Shown: positions 8,560 to 17,227, counted from the first letter of the stretch. The stretch: DNA of 64,000 nt from Actinomycetota bacterium (GCA_003134555.1 PLBO01000151.1:288137-352136); one strand, 5' to 3'. Notes: generated from the sequence alone by a model not told the origin. Made by a program: numbers and translations.

Positions 8560-9774
8560 CTAGTGCAGGCCCATCTGCGGTTCTCCGGATCCGTTCAGGC
8601 CCGTCGAGGCGATGGTGCACGTGCCACCGCGCGCCGCCCCGCCGTTGTATGCCTGGCGGAGACAGTTGCGCAGCGCCAGCTGACCCCAGTAGTTCGGGTG
8701 CGCGTCCTCTTGCAGTTGGTACGGGCCGAACAATGTCGACGTGGTGCGCACCTGGCTCACCCACTCGGTCTTGTCGGCGGCGCCGGCGCTGGTCCAGTTC
8801 GCGACGCCCTTCTCCTCGAGCAGCCCGACGGTGTTCTCGCAGAGCCGCCGCCCGACCAGCGCGTTCTGGTCGTCGAGCAGGACGTAGTTGGTGAGCCCGG
8901 TCTGCGCAGCACCGTTCCGCACTGAGTTGTCGATCGTCGGAACCGCGGTGCTGTTTGCCCAGTTGGCGTCGTTGTTCCAGAAGCCGCAACCGCCAGTCGA
9001 CTGCCGCGTGAAGCCCGATTGCGAGTAGCGGAAGCCGGAACCGTTGGGGATCGGTGACGAGTAGGTCTGCACGATGATCTTGTAGGAGCTGTCGGCATAG
9101 CCGACGTTGAGCATCGCCTGGCGAACGTTCAAAAGCGCGTTCTTGATGTTCGTGGTCTGGGTCGCGATGTTCGCCGTGGTGAAGTACGCCTTCACGTTCG
9201 AGTCGTCGTTGCAATAGTTCGGCCACCACGAAGGCGACAGCAGGAAGTCTTGGATGCAGGTTTGCACGATGTCGGCAAAGCCGTAGTTGTTGGCGCCGAT
9301 CAACACCGTGACCGCCTTCACGTTGTGCGTTGCGGCGAACTGCTGCAGCATCAGGGCCTGGCCCTGGTGCCCGCTCGAGTCGCTGAAGAAGTCGAGTCCG
9401 GGCTTGAAGTCGCCGGAACCGGGCGTCTGCGTGTAGGTGCGCGCGCCCGAGCATGCGAGGTTCTTGCCGCTCACCCCGCCGCCGATGAACACCTCGGCCG
9501 ACTTCGATCGGTGACAGCCGGGGATCTGTTCGGCCGTGTTCGAGGCATTGTCGTAATACGCGGTCGAGCCGAGCGCGTCGACGTTGTTGGAGCTTCCGTT
9601 GGTGTTGCCGGCCCAGCGGCCTGCCTCACCCGAGATCGCGGAGTCGCCGACACTGACGACCCACGGTGCTCCGACACCCGGTCCGTCCGCGTGCGCCGGC
9701 GTCGCTCCCGTCGCGAGCGTCGCACCCACCAATCCGAACAACATCGCGCCAACCGCGAGCCTGCGTCCCACCAA
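8560..9774 (-). CDS. Secreted SGNH/GDSL-type hydrolase
   Basis: A 404-residue exported esterase or lipase-like protein. A signal peptide covers residues 1-29, with likely cleavage after ATPAHA. The catalytic Ser is S45 in VGDSAISGEAG (block I); VLIGANNYGF supplies block III with the Asn; and QEDAHPNYWGQLAL near the C-terminus is the DxxH block with the catalytic Asp and His. Several cysteines fit disulfides outside the cell. The start is TTG at 9774 or GTG at 9771 just after a G-rich stretch; the choice does not affect the signal peptide. It is monocistronic, 96 bases upstream of the hpnA-like gene. The substrate is unknown. Confidence 0.85.
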   Translation of the reverse strand: MVGRRLAVGAMLFGLVGATLATGATPAHADGPGVGAPWVVSVGDSAISGEAGRWAGNTNGSSNNVDALGSTAYYDNASNTAEQIPGCHRSKSAEVFIGGGVSGKNLACSGARTYTQTPGSGDFKPGLDFFSDSSGHQGQALMLQQFAATHNVKAVTVLIGANNYGFADIVQTCIQDFLLSPSWWPNYCNDDSNVKAYFTTANIATQTTNIKNALLNVRQAMLNVGYADSSYKIIVQTYSSPIPNGSGFRYSQSGFTRQSTGGCGFWNNDANWANSTAVPTIDNSVRNGAAQTGLTNYVLLDDQNALVGRRLCENTVGLLEEKGVANWTSAGAADKTEWVSQVRTTSTLFGPYQLQEDAHPNYWGQLALRNCLRQAYNGGAARGGTCTIASTGLNGSGEPQMGLH

Positions 9775-9859
9775 TGCCCCCCCGGGTCCGCGACTCCGCC
9801 GGCCGCGTGCGCAGCCTCACACGCGTGGCGCACTTGTTCAAGCACCCACCACCAAACGC

Positions 9860-10984
9860 CTATGTCATCGCGTCCGCGGCGGCGGCAGACAACGCGGCGA
9901 GGCCGGCGCGCAGCTCGCTCTCGGTCGGCCAGCCGAAGCCGAGCCGGAAGTGACGGTCGTCGACTTCGAACCAATGACCAGGTCCTACGTAGGTGCCGTA
10001 GTCGGCGAGCAATACCTCGTAGAAGCGCGCGGTGTCGACGGCCTTGTCGGCGACGAAACGCACGAGGCCGACGACCCCTCCGCCGGGTTCGATCCACTCG
10101 AAGGTGCGTTGGCCCCGCATCCATTCGCGTACGACGTCGAGGCGCGCGCGGACGTCGTCGAGGATCGGCGGGAGGTTCCGCGCCCGGTCCGCCAAGACCC
10201 GACCCGCGATGGCCTCGTCGATCGTCGCGCCGCAGATCACGATCTGCTCCTTGGCCGCGAGCAGGGTCTCGGCCAGTTGCGGATCGCGACAGACCGCCCA
10301 ACCGACGCGCAACCCCGGCAGCCCGTACGCCTTCGACATGGACGAGACGCTGATCGCTCGCGGCGAGAGCATTGCCGCCATTGGCAACGCCGATGCGTGC
10401 GTCAGGTCGCGGTAGGTCTCGTCGACGAGCAGGACCGCACCCGAGCGTTCGGCCAACTCGACGAGTGCATGCAGCGACGCGAGGTCGAGCATGGTTCCCG
10501 TGGGGTTGTGCGGGCAGGTCACCGAGATGAGTCGCGTCGCGCCCGTCCGGACGAGCGCGGCGATGTGCGCGGTGTCGAGTTGCCAGTTGTCGTCGAAGCG
10601 GAGGTCGACGATGTCGAGCTCGGCGCCGATCGCGCGTGGCGTCTCGAGGTTGGTCGCGTAGTTGGTGCGGACGACGACTGCGTGATCGCCGGGCTCGAGG
10701 AGCGATGTCGCGGTCGCGAACAACGCGGCCGCCGCCCCCGGAGTGACGATCACGTCGTCGGCTGTCAGACCCGCGCCGCCCGCGGCGACGGCCTCGCGCA
10801 GTACCGGGTCGCCGAGGTGGTCGCCGTAACAGAGCAGCAGGTCGTCGAGGGCGGCCCCCCCGCGGTCAGATCCGAAATCGATGCCGAGGTCGGCGAGGCA
10901 GCGATCGGCCACCGAGCTCTCCGAAAGGTTGTTGGTGATCGTGTCGTAGCCGAGCTGTTCGGGAGATTCGACCTCGATCGGCAT
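9860..10984 (-). CDS. Class I/II PLP-dependent aminotransferase
   Basis: A 374-residue aminotransferase of the aspartate-aminotransferase fold. The PLP lysine is K218 in SSMSKAYGLPGLRVGW; TPGAAAALFATATSL binds cofactor phosphate; TCPHNPTGTMLD is the NPTG motif and LLVDETYRDL carries the Asp that contacts the pyridine ring. The start is ATG at 10984, giving a usual family length; the frame stays open further upstream but runs into the separate small membrane-protein gene. The substrate cannot be assigned: members include alanine, kynurenine and capreomycidine-type enzymes. Confidence 0.88.
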   Translation of the reverse strand: MPIEVESPEQLGYDTITNNLSESSVADRCLADLGIDFGSDRGGAALDDLLLCYGDHLGDPVLREAVAAGGAGLTADDVIVTPGAAAALFATATSLLEPGDHAVVVRTNYATNLETPRAIGAELDIVDLRFDDNWQLDTAHIAALVRTGATRLISVTCPHNPTGTMLDLASLHALVELAERSGAVLLVDETYRDLTHASALPMAAMLSPRAISVSSMSKAYGLPGLRVGWAVCRDPQLAETLLAAKEQIVICGATIDEAIAGRVLADRARNLPPILDDVRARLDVVREWMRGQRTFEWIEPGGGVVGLVRFVADKAVDTARFYEVLLADYGTYVGPGHWFEVDDRHFRLGFGWPTESELRAGLAALSAAAADAMT

Positions 10985-11048
10985 TCGTCGATAGCGCACG
11001 ACCGCAGCTACGACCTGGGAAGCAACGCGCCGAACCGTGGGTGCCGGG

Positions 11049-11288
11049 TCACGACTTCGGCCGCTCGGGCGCGGTGGTGAACCATGCGGCCCCGATCGCC
11101 AGGATCGCGAGGGTGAGCGCGGCGAACCCGTGCTTGTAGTGGTGAGTGGTCGAGCCCGCCGTGTGTCCGGGAAAGAAGCTCGGCAAATGCGCGGCGGTGT
11201 CGGTGATGTAGAGCACACCGACGACGGCGAGCACGATGGCCCCGACGAACAGCAGCACCGTGAGCGGCTTGATGCGGAAGTTGGACAT
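11049..11288 (-). CDS. Small two-helix membrane protein of unknown function
   Basis: A 79-residue protein with two hydrophobic helices, LTVLLFVGAIVLAVVGVLYI (9-28) and AALTLAILAIGAAWF (55-70), separated by a polar loop containing HLPSFFPGHT and HHYKHG. I do not recognise a family. The ATG at 11288 is preceded by TACCGT and six bases with no Shine-Dalgarno sequence, which fits leaderless transcription. It is divergent from dinB, whose SOS box lies about 100 bases away. Confidence 0.75.
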   Translation of the reverse strand: MSNFRIKPLTVLLFVGAIVLAVVGVLYITDTAAHLPSFFPGHTAGSTTHHYKHGFAALTLAILAIGAAWFTTAPERPKS

Positions 11289-11294
11289 GCGGAG

Positions 11295-11300
11295 ACGGTA
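11295..11300 (-). promoter_or_regulatory. -10 element of the small membrane-protein gene
   Basis: TACCGT on the minus strand, six bases before ATG at 11288. No ribosome binding site is present. Fits the leaderless TAnnnT-N6-start arrangement seen repeatedly in this window. Confidence 0.5.
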
Positions 11301-11362
11301 ATCCGATCCGAGGTCCGTTCGAATCAGGGATTACCCGGACGCGTGCGGTCGCGAAGCCGGCC

Positions 11363-11368
11363 TATACA
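11363..11368 (+). promoter_or_regulatory. Probable -10 element of dinB
   Basis: TATACA on the plus strand in an otherwise GC-rich gap. It would place the transcription start near 11375, just upstream of the LexA-type palindrome. No convincing -35 element is seen. Confidence 0.4.
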
Positions 11369-11384
11369 AAGCGCCGACGAGATG

Positions 11385-11398
11385 CGAACATATGTTCG
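11385..11398 (+). promoter_or_regulatory. LexA-binding SOS box overlapping the dinB start
   Basis: CGAACATATGTTCG, a perfect 14-base palindrome matching the actinobacterial/Gram-positive LexA box (CGAACRnnYGTTYG). The dinB ATG at 11392 lies inside it. LexA bound here would block transcription, making dinB damage-inducible. Confidence 0.88.
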
Positions 11399-12597
11399 TG
11401 CCGGCTCCGGAGGGAACGATCCTGCATGCCGACCTCGATGCGTTCTACGCGTCCGTCGAGCAGCGAGACGACCCCCGCCTGCGCGGTCGCCCCGTGATCG
11501 TCGGAGGCGGGGTCGTGCTCGCCGCGAGTTACGAGGCCAAGGCGTTCGGCATCCGCACCGCGATGGGCGGCGAGCAGGCGCGCCGCCTGTGCCCGTGGGC
11601 GATCGTGGTCGAGCCGCGGATGTCGGCCTATTCCGACGCGAGCAAGGCGGTGTTCGAGGTGTTCGAGGACACGACACCGCTCGTCGAGGGACTGTCGATC
11701 GACGAAGCCTTCCTCGAGGTCGGCGGCCTGCGAAGAGTGTCGGGTACGTCGGTCGAGATCGCCACGCGGCTGCGGCGTGAAGTCCTCGAGCGTGTTGGTC
11801 TCGCGATCACAGTCGGTGTGGCGCGGACGAAGTTCCTCGCGAAGGTCGCCAGTGCGGTCGCCAAACCCGATGGTCTGCTCGTGGTGCCGCCCGGCCGCGA
11901 GCTGCAGTTTCTCCACCCGCTTCCGGTGGAAAGGCTCTGGGGCGTCGGGTCGGTGACCGCGCGCAAGCTCCATGAACGAGGGATCCAGACGGTCGGTGAC
12001 GTCGCCCGGTTGGACGAGATCGTGTTGATCTCCATGCTCGGTCGCGCGTCGGGCCGCCATCTGCACTCCCTGGCCCACAACCGCGATCCGAGGGCGGTAC
12101 AGGTCGGCCGCCGCCGGGGTTCGATCGGTTCGCAGCACGCGCTCGCTCGATCGCGGCGCTCGAGATCGCCGGATGTCGTCGACGCCGCGCTCGTCGCGCT
12201 CGTCGACCGCGTCACGCGCCGTATGCGGTCGGCAAAGCGGATCGGCCGCACCGTGGTTCTTCGATTGCGGTTCGACGACTTCACACGCCTCACGCGATCT
12301 CACACGCTCACTCGTCCGACCGCGCACACCGAGACGATTCTTGCTACGGCGCGAAAGCTCTTGGCCGTGGCGATGCCGACGATCGCGCGCGAGGGGCTCA
12401 CCCTCGTGGGAATTGCGGTTGCGAATCTCGACGACGACCGGGTCGTCCAGCTCGCGTTGCCGTTCGATTCTCGCAGCGACGACGCGCTCGACACCGCGCT
12501 CGACGGCGTCCGCGACCGGTTCGGGTCAACCGCCGTCACGCGTGCGGTGCTGCTCGGCCGGCGTTCGCTCGGATCGGTGCCGATGCTCCCCGATTGA
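11392..12597 (+). CDS. dinB: DNA polymerase IV (Y-family translesion polymerase)
   Basis: A 401-residue error-prone polymerase that copies past DNA lesions. Catalytic acidic residues are seen in ILHADLDAFYASVEQ (D14, D16) and SIDEAFLEV (D104, E105); VGVARTKFLAKVAS and ERLWGVGSVTARKL (helix-hairpin-helix) are typical, and the C-terminal 'little finger' closes the protein. I see no clear beta-clamp motif at the C-terminus. The start is ATG at 11392 or GTG at 11398, both in or at the edge of a perfect LexA box, so it should be part of the SOS regulon. Confidence 0.95.
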   Translation: MFVPAPEGTILHADLDAFYASVEQRDDPRLRGRPVIVGGGVVLAASYEAKAFGIRTAMGGEQARRLCPWAIVVEPRMSAYSDASKAVFEVFEDTTPLVEGLSIDEAFLEVGGLRRVSGTSVEIATRLRREVLERVGLAITVGVARTKFLAKVASAVAKPDGLLVVPPGRELQFLHPLPVERLWGVGSVTARKLHERGIQTVGDVARLDEIVLISMLGRASGRHLHSLAHNRDPRAVQVGRRRGSIGSQHALARSRRSRSPDVVDAALVALVDRVTRRMRSAKRIGRTVVLRLRFDDFTRLTRSHTLTRPTAHTETILATARKLLAVAMPTIAREGLTLVGIAVANLDDDRVVQLALPFDSRSDDALDTALDGVRDRFGSTAVTRAVLLGRRSLGSVPMLPD

Positions 12598-12614
12598 ACG
12601 CGGAGCCGAACGTT

Positions 12615-13355
12615 TCAGGTGCGGGGCGGGCGCGCCGGCTCTGTGAGCAGCTCGGTCGAGAGGGTCCCGTCAATGATCTCCTGGGCGGTCTGACGCAACA
12701 GGTGATTGTGCGTGCGCGAGTAGCCGCGCAGGAGCTCGAAGGCGGTATCGATGTCGACGTGGCTGCGTTCGGCGACGATGCCTTTGGCCTGTTCGATCAC
12801 GATGCGCGATTCGAGCGCGGCCTCGAGCTGGGACGTAACGACGAGGGCGTCTTTCAGGGCGCGTTCTTGGAGTATGCCGATCGTGGCGATGTCGGCGAGC
12901 GCCTGCGCGACCTGCTGATCTTCCGCGCTGAGCGGTTCGGTACGCGTTGACAGGATGTTGAGGGCGCCGATCACTTCGGTTCGGAGTCGCATGGGCAACG
13001 CCGACACCGACCGGATTCCGACTTCGCGGGCGTGCGGAGCAAAGCGCGGCCAGCGCTCGTTTGCGTCATCGGTCAGCGCACAATGCACGGCGGCTCCGGT
13101 GTGGAACGCGTCCAGGCACGGGCCTTCGTCGTGCTGCAGCTCGAAGAGCTCGATGAGGCGCATCCGTTCGCTCGACGACGCGACGTAGTGCAGCGTCCCG
13201 TCGCGGTCGGCGAGCATGATGCCGGCTTCGGACGCGTCAACGAGGTCGACGCACCGCACCGCGAGTCGATGCAGGAACTCGACGACGTCGTATTCGTCGA
13301 CGATCGTGTCCGCAAATTCGATGAATGCCTTTAGTAGTTCTTGTTCACGAGGCAT
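12615..13355 (-). CDS. GAF-ANTAR domain RNA-binding antiterminator
   Basis: A 246-residue protein: a GAF sensor domain (about 20-165; ASEAGIMLADRDG, DEGPCLDAFHTGAAV, VIGALNILS) followed by a C-terminal ANTAR domain (ALESRIVIEQAKGIVAERS, then a three-helix bundle). ANTAR domains bind two-hexaloop RNA structures and prevent termination. I chose ATG at 13355 because it has a GGGGAGG ribosome binding site just upstream; the longer open frame has none. The next upstream gene (13412-14113) has the same architecture, so this looks like a duplication. The ligand of the GAF domain is unknown. Confidence 0.87.
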   Translation of the reverse strand: MPREQELLKAFIEFADTIVDEYDVVEFLHRLAVRCVDLVDASEAGIMLADRDGTLHYVASSSERMRLIELFELQHDEGPCLDAFHTGAAVHCALTDDANERWPRFAPHAREVGIRSVSALPMRLRTEVIGALNILSTRTEPLSAEDQQVAQALADIATIGILQERALKDALVVTSQLEAALESRIVIEQAKGIVAERSHVDIDTAFELLRGYSRTHNHLLRQTAQEIIDGTLSTELLTEPARPPRT

Positions 13356-13411
13356 TTGCTCGCCTCCCCTCGAGGCTGGTGCAGAGTGTACGGCGGATTT
13401 CAAGGGTGGGT

Positions 13412-14113
13412 TCAGTCGAAACGAAGGGTCCCGGCGCCGACCTTGGCGGCGACGTCGCTGATCGGGCGGTCTCGGGAGAAGGCGTACGCCCGCAGGAGCA
13501 CGAGTGCGTCGGCAAGTGAGACCCCGGCCTGCACCGAGATCCTCCCCGTCGCCTGATGCACCTCCATCCGATGGTTCGGCACCTGCTCGAGCTGCCACGC
13601 GACGGTGCCCGGTGGAGCGTCGGCCTGCCAGGACAAGAGTGTCCGGCTCGCCAGCCGCGCGACTATGACCGCGTTGTCGATCTGATCATCGGTCAGCGCC
13701 CCCGACTCGTCGCGGTACAGGTTCAAGGCCCCGATACAGATCCGGTCGACGAGCAGAGGGAACCCGAACGCCGCCCGAACCCCCACCTCCAGGGCACCTC
13801 GGCGGAACTCGGGCCACTCGACGGTTCCTGCGTCGGCCAGATCGGGATCGAAGACCGCGGTCTCGCTGCGATAGGCGGCGATGCACGGGCCCTGGCCCAA
13901 GGTGTACTCCACCTGCTCCACGGCCGCGGTGACGCGATCGGACACGCCGACGCAGCCCAGCGATCGGCCGCCGGACACCAGCATCAGCCCCGCACCCGTG
14001 ACGTCCAAGACATCGGTGCACGCGAGACAGAGGGAGGTCGCGGGGTCGTGATCCTCGGCCACGCGCGCGGCGACGAATTGCGCGAAGCGCTCAGGCTCGA
14101 GTCGGCCGATCAC
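13412..14113 (-). CDS. GAF-ANTAR domain protein, second of a tandem pair
   Basis: A 233-residue homologue of its downstream neighbour. The GAF domain shows VTGAGLMLVSGG, YTLGQGPCIAAYRSETAV and CIGALNLYRDESG; the ANTAR domain begins MEVHQATGRISVQAGV and ends DRPISDVAAKV. The start is uncertain: GTG at 14113 has GGAGG five bases upstream and is preferred; TTG at 14146 would add 11 residues but has no ribosome binding site. It lies 56 bases before the next gene and is probably co-transcribed. Pairing suggests two sensors feeding similar RNA targets, which is inference. Confidence 0.83.
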   Translation of the reverse strand: MIGRLEPERFAQFVAARVAEDHDPATSLCLACTDVLDVTGAGLMLVSGGRSLGCVGVSDRVTAAVEQVEYTLGQGPCIAAYRSETAVFDPDLADAGTVEWPEFRRGALEVGVRAAFGFPLLVDRICIGALNLYRDESGALTDDQIDNAVIVARLASRTLLSWQADAPPGTVAWQLEQVPNHRMEVHQATGRISVQAGVSLADALVLLRAYAFSRDRPISDVAAKVGAGTLRFD

Positions 14114-14371
14114 GGGAACCTCCGGAACTGTCTCAGCGTCCGTCAATGGCGTGCGAGGCGTTACCGGGGTCTCGAGCAGCCCTAAGCCTGAACATGACGA
14201 CGTACGCGAATTCTAACTGAAACGACCTTGCAGGTGAAGCTGGCTCTCGGTGCGGCGTTTCACCTTCGGGTGCGGGCTATCCGGCGGTGAGGAGCACGTC
14301 AACGAGCTCTCGTGCGACAGCGGAGGGTAGTCGCTCGAGTGCGCTCGGGGATCGGGCTCATCGCCGGCTGC

Positions 14372-15025
14372 TCACGGCAGGAGCGCGGCGATGTACATCT
14401 CTCCGACCCACCGGCCGAAGCGGTCGGCGTCCCAGCCGCGGCGCCGGACGAGCAGTTCGTACATCTCGGGCGCGTTGAAGGTCCACAGCACGTCGCGTGC
14501 CTCCTCGACGGTGAGGCCCGGGTGGAGGTGGCCGTCGTCGAAGAGCCGCTGCGCATGGATCGTCATGCTGGCGAGCCGCTCGTCGTTCATCTCTGCCCAA
14601 ACCGTCGCCAACTCCGCGTCGCCTTCGCTGTCGAGCGCCGCCTTCACGAGCAGCATCAGCGGAGCGACGCGCGGCGTTACCTCCGCGACGAAGCCACCGA
14701 AGGCGCGTAGCCGGCGACGAGGGTCGCGTTCGCCGCGCGACACCTCGGTCGCGCGGACGCCCGTCGCGGTGGGTCCGCGCCCGGCGATCCCGTCGTCGAA
14801 AACGGCCTTGGCGAGGCGCGGCTTGCTACCGATCGTCTTGTAGATCGTCTCCACGGAAACGCCGGAATCGTTCGCGACGGCCGCGATCGTTGTGGCCGCG
14901 TAGCCGTCGGCCAAGAAGCGTCGGCGCGCAACGTCGATGACGCGCGCGCGGCGGGCTTGGGCGCCGCTGCGCCGGCCGGTGGCGTCGTAGGGGCGGGGCT
15001 TGACGCCGGGAGGATGGTCGGCCAT
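14372..15025 (-). CDS. TetR-family transcriptional regulator
   Basis: A 217-residue repressor-type protein. The N-terminal helix-turn-helix is RVIDVARRRFLADGYAATTI followed by SGVSVETIYKTIGSK; the rest is a helical ligand-binding domain (60-215) with no recognised ligand. The start is ATG at 15025. It is divergent from a SnoaL-like gene and shares a 41-base gap containing a 20-base imperfect palindrome, its likely operator. It probably represses itself and the two plus-strand genes. Confidence 0.87.
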   Translation of the reverse strand: MADHPPGVKPRPYDATGRRSGAQARRARVIDVARRRFLADGYAATTIAAVANDSGVSVETIYKTIGSKPRLAKAVFDDGIAGRGPTATGVRATEVSRGERDPRRRLRAFGGFVAEVTPRVAPLMLLVKAALDSEGDAELATVWAEMNDERLASMTIHAQRLFDDGHLHPGLTVEEARDVLWTFNAPEMYELLVRRRGWDADRFGRWVGEMYIAALLP

Positions 15026-15029
15026 AGTT

Positions 15030-15049
15030 CGCTACAGTCTATTGTATCG
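15030..15049. promoter_or_regulatory. Palindromic operator over two divergent -10 elements
   Basis: CGCTACAGTCTATTGTATCG, arms CGnTACA/TGTAnCG. Within it TATTGT (15040-15045, plus strand) and TACAAT (15041-15046, minus strand) are good -10 hexamers for the divergent genes, so one bound TetR dimer would block both. Confidence 0.6.
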
Positions 15050-15066
15050 AATAAGGAGTGCGGACG

Positions 15067-15486
15067 ATGGCCCAGACGATTCCGACGCCGCCGCTGGTCG
15101 GTCGCATCCAGGAGGCAATCAACGCGCACGATCTCGAGGCGCTGGTCGGCTGTTTCGCTTCCGGTTACCGCAACGAGACGCCCGCCCACCCGAGCCGCGG
15201 CTTCGTCGGGCGCGAGCAGGTGCGCGCCAACTGGGTGCAGATTCTCGGAGCAATTCCCGATCTGCACGCCGTCATCGTGCGCGCGTACTGCGACGGGGAC
15301 ACGGAGTGGGCCGAGTGGCACTGGTCGGGTACGCGGCCCGACGGCGGGCTGCTCGGGATGCGGGGTGTCACGATCCTCGGCGTCGCCGACGGCCGGGCCG
15401 CCTGGGCTCGCTTCTACATGGAACCGGTCGACGACGACGGAGTCGGTGTCGAGGCGGCGGTGCGTGACCAAGTGGGCGCATCGTGA
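15067..15486 (+). CDS. SnoaL-like/NTF2-fold protein
   Basis: A 139-residue small alpha+beta-barrel protein. The order VGRIQEAINAHDLEALVGCF, GFVGREQVRANWVQILGAIPD, ADGRAAWARFYMEPVDDDG is that of SnoaL-like polyketide cyclase/NTF2 relatives, which are used for many isomerase, hydrolase or binding roles; no specific function can be assigned. ATG at 15067 is preceded by AAGGAG eight bases upstream. Its stop overlaps the start of the next gene by four bases. Both are probably controlled by the divergent TetR regulator. Confidence 0.75.
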   Translation: MAQTIPTPPLVGRIQEAINAHDLEALVGCFASGYRNETPAHPSRGFVGREQVRANWVQILGAIPDLHAVIVRAYCDGDTEWAEWHWSGTRPDGGLLGMRGVTILGVADGRAAWARFYMEPVDDDGVGVEAAVRDQVGAS

Positions 15487-15947
15487 CCGGGGCGAGGGTC
15501 GAACGAGAACAGCACGTACGCTCCGCGCATCCCCCGGCGTGGTTGATGCGAATCGCGAACCCCGTCACTCGCGCCGCCGCGGGTTCTCGTCTCGGCCGCC
15601 GCTTCGGCTCGCTCACCGTGCTGCATTTCGAAGGCCGGAAGAGCGGTAGGCGCTACGCCGTACCGGTGATGGCATACGACTTCAACGGCGCACCGGTCGT
15701 ATTCACCGATGCCGGCTGGGCCGCGAACTTCGCCGACGCGGCCCCCGTCAGAGTGCGGCGTGGCGGCCGCACGCGCGCCGGCGTTGCGCGCGTCGCGGAT
15801 CCACGCGCGGCGGCCGACGGGCTGCGCGCCGTGCTCGAGACTCTGCGCAACCCACGCGGCGTCGGCCTCGCCATCGACAAAGGCCACGTTGCGACCGACG
15901 CCGAGCTCAACGCCGTGCGCAGCATGATCTGCCTCGACCTCGACTGA
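15483..15947 (+). CDS. Deazaflavin (F420)-dependent nitroreductase-family protein
   Basis: A 154-residue split-barrel protein of the Ddn/F420-dependent nitroreductase family. The pattern MRIANPVTRAAAGSRLGRR, then LTVLHFEGRKSGRRYAVPV is the typical beginning; AGWAANFADAAPVRVRRGGR gives the conserved centre. The reaction is probably F420H2-dependent reduction of an unknown substrate. The start is GTG at 15483, overlapping the stop of the SnoaL-like gene (GTGA). It converges on the histidine kinase gene with only two bases between the stops. Confidence 0.78.
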   Translation: MTGARVEREQHVRSAHPPAWLMRIANPVTRAAAGSRLGRRFGSLTVLHFEGRKSGRRYAVPVMAYDFNGAPVVFTDAGWAANFADAAPVRVRRGGRTRAGVARVADPRAAADGLRAVLETLRNPRGVGLAIDKGHVATDAELNAVRSMICLDLD

Positions 15948-15949
15948 GG

Positions 15950-17227
15950 TCAGGAATCGTCGGCAGGGAGGAACAGCGCGAACCGCGGTTCGGGTCCTGG
16001 CCGTTCCAGCACGAGCCGGGCGCCTTCGGCCTCGGCGAGGGTCCGGGCGAGCGCGAGACCGATGCCGTGACCGCCGTCGGTTCTGCGCACGAAAACGGTG
16101 CGCGGGTCGGCCACGCCGACGCCTTCGTCGTCGACCTCGACCGCGACCCCACGGGGTACGCGCCGAAGCCGGATTGTCACGACTCCGGCGCCATGCCGTT
16201 CGGCGTTTTCGACGAGCACGTCGAGAATCTGGCGGATCGCGGGCTCGGAAACTGCCGGCGTGGGGAGATCGGCATCGGTCGTGACGCGCAGCGGCCGTCC
16301 CCGGGCGGCGAAGACGCCGTGCCAATCGTGATCGATGTCGCGGAGTAGCCGAGCGAGGTCGAGTGGCGATCGGTCGACCTGGGTGTCGCGCGCGAGGCGA
16401 AGGAGGTTGTCGACCGTGGATTCGAGCCGGTCGATCGGCTCGAGTGTGCCGGCCAACACCTCGCGGAGATCGGCGCCTGGTGTCATCAACGCCGCCTCCA
16501 CCTGCACGCGCAGCCCTGCGATCGGTGTGCGGAGCTGGTGCGACGCGTCGGCGCTGAACGCCCGCTCACGCGCCACGAGACCGTCCAATCGCTCCGCGGT
16601 CGTGTCCAACGCGGTGCCGAGATGATCGAGCTCCTCGACTCCCGACGGATGTGTACGAACCGAGAAGTCGCCCGCGCCGAGCCGCTCCGCGGCCGACACC
16701 AGTGCGTCGACGGGTCGCGTCAGCCGGCGCGCTTGCCAACGCGCGAGCAACGCCGCCACCAGAAGCGCTCCGATCGAGATGAGCGCCATCACCAACCAGG
16801 TGCGCCGCGTCCGGTCCACGACGAAGCTCGCGGGTTTGGTCGCACGGAGCGCGCCGACGATGCGCTCGTTCCCGTTGATCGGCACCGCGACGACGATGCT
16901 TCCGCCCTGCCGGGCGTCGCGGACGTCGCCGAGGAGCGCGCGGTGCACCGGTTCGTCGGCGAGCGACGGTCCGACACCGGCGATGCGGCGTCCCGTCGGG
17001 TCGTAGATCGCGAAGCGAGTCGCGCCGACAGTGGGGAGTTCAATCGGGTCGCCGCGCCCGAGCGTCGAGATGTCGACGGCGCGCCGCGTCTCGCTCGCCT
17101 CGCGTTCGAGCCGCAGGACCTCCTGGCTCTCGTAGAGGTGAGCGAACGCGACCGCGAGCGGGACACCGAGAAGCAGCACCGCGACCGCCGCGACACCGAC
17201 GATCGAGATGACGATCCGGCGCTTCAC
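15950..17227 (-). CDS. Sensor histidine kinase
   Basis: A 425-residue membrane kinase. TM1 is at 5-28; an extracytoplasmic region of about 115 residues follows; TM2 is at 143-162; HAMP at ~163-218. The phosphorylated His is H230 in SADASHQLRTPIAGL. The ATPase domain has the N box LDVLVENAERHG, G1 VDDEGVGV and G2 GGHGIGLALA. The start is GTG at 17227, overlapping the stop of the response regulator by two bases. The pair is divergent from a lipoprotein-ABC exporter cluster, its most likely target. Confidence 0.9.
   Translation of the reverse strand: MKRRIVISIVGVAAVAVLLLGVPLAVAFAHLYESQEVLRLEREASETRRAVDISTLGRGDPIELPTVGATRFAIYDPTGRRIAGVGPSLADEPVHRALLGDVRDARQGGSIVVAVPINGNERIVGALRATKPASFVVDRTRRTWLVMALISIGALLVAALLARWQARRLTRPVDALVSAAERLGAGDFSVRTHPSGVEELDHLGTALDTTAERLDGLVARERAFSADASHQLRTPIAGLRVQVEAALMTPGADLREVLAGTLEPIDRLESTVDNLLRLARDTQVDRSPLDLARLLRDIDHDWHGVFAARGRPLRVTTDADLPTPAVSEPAIRQILDVLVENAERHGAGVVTIRLRRVPRGVAVEVDDEGVGVADPRTVFVRRTDGGHGIGLALARTLAEAEGARLVLERPGPEPRFALFLPADDS

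Noticed and set aside
14232-14265. Inverted repeat AGGTGAA…TTCACCT between the ANTAR and TetR genes
   Set aside because: A 20-base loop and no T tract on either side; too weak to call a terminator or operator.
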